6,295 nt of DNA, taken from NCBI GenBank assembly GCA_014799675.1, contig JAAVHM010000057.1:6714-13008 (forward strand), written 5' to 3'. Made by a program: the position numbers and the translations under genes. Positions 6,267 through 6,295 of the stretch are shown one piece after another. How positions within the stretch are numbered: position 1 is the first letter of the stretch; each line of letters begins with the position of its first letter. The stretch is from Ruminococcus sp. Its GTDB lineage: Bacteria; Bacillota; Clostridia; Oscillospirales; Ruminococcaceae. The notes below the pieces were generated by a model. The model ran no database searches and was not told the origin of the DNA. It worked only from the letters and a program-made list of their open reading frames with translations.

Positions 6267-6295
6267 ACGCCCGTACCAACCAAAGGTACAGGCGT
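6267..6295 (-). terminator. Hairpin terminator at the right edge, best read on the minus strand
   Basis: Arms 6267-6277 (ACGCCCGTACC) and 6285-6295 (GGTACAGGCGT) pair around a 7-base loop. On the minus strand the single imperfect position becomes a G-U pair, and the stem is followed by TTTTGTT, the pattern of an intrinsic terminator for a leftward gene beyond the window. On the plus strand the same position is a C-A mismatch, and the expected T-tract would lie past the last base, so use by the orphan gene (stop at 6245) is likely but unproven. It is probably a shared, bidirectional terminator between convergent genes. Confidence 0.75.

Overview
The window looks like a chromosomal segment from a Gram-positive, Clostridia-type bacterium. 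An Oscillospiraceae/Ruminococcus-like host is my best guess, inferred from gene order, protein style, strong GGAGG ribosome binding sites and roughly 50% GC in the core genes. Taxonomy cannot be proven from the sequence alone. Most of the window (1-5454) is one minus-strand gene cluster read from right to left: pyrH (UMP kinase), frr (ribosome recycling factor), uppS (undecaprenyl diphosphate synthase), cdsA (CDP-diglyceride synthase), dxr (DXP reductoisomerase), rseP (site-2 membrane protease), then the first 42 codons of an unrecognised gene cut by the left edge. This is the well-known Firmicutes order, without rpsB-tsf ahead of pyrH and without ispG directly after rseP.

The cluster links nucleotide supply (PyrH), translation (Frr) and envelope building. 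Dxr commits carbon to the MEP isoprenoid route, UppS turns isoprenoid units into the C55 lipid carrier for cell-wall polymers, CdsA makes the CDP-diacylglycerol precursor of phospholipids, and RseP is an intramembrane protease of the cell envelope. Genes are separated by 14 to 45 bp, except for a 167 bp gap between cdsA and dxr. That gap is almost filled by a long imperfect inverted repeat (about 2374-2500) with a perfect 21 bp inner stem. It is the most striking non-coding structure here.

The 227 bp between pyrH and the rightmost gene (5455-5681) is a divergent promoter region. A near-consensus sigma-A-type promoter faces left into pyrH (TTTACA, 17 bp, TATAAT). Another faces right (TTGCAT, 17 bp, TATACT) into a single gene.

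That gene (5682-6245, plus strand) encodes a 187-residue cytoplasmic protein that I do not recognise. It is about 30% GC against about 50% in the core genes and is very rich in Phe and Tyr, so it may have been acquired by transfer. It is followed by a hairpin at the right edge whose T-tract lies on the minus strand, suggesting that a convergent gene lies beyond the window.

I found no RNA genes, CRISPR array, insertion sequence or clearly new multi-gene system. The items most worth a second look are the intra-operon inverted repeat, the AT-rich orphan gene and the unidentified gene after rseP.
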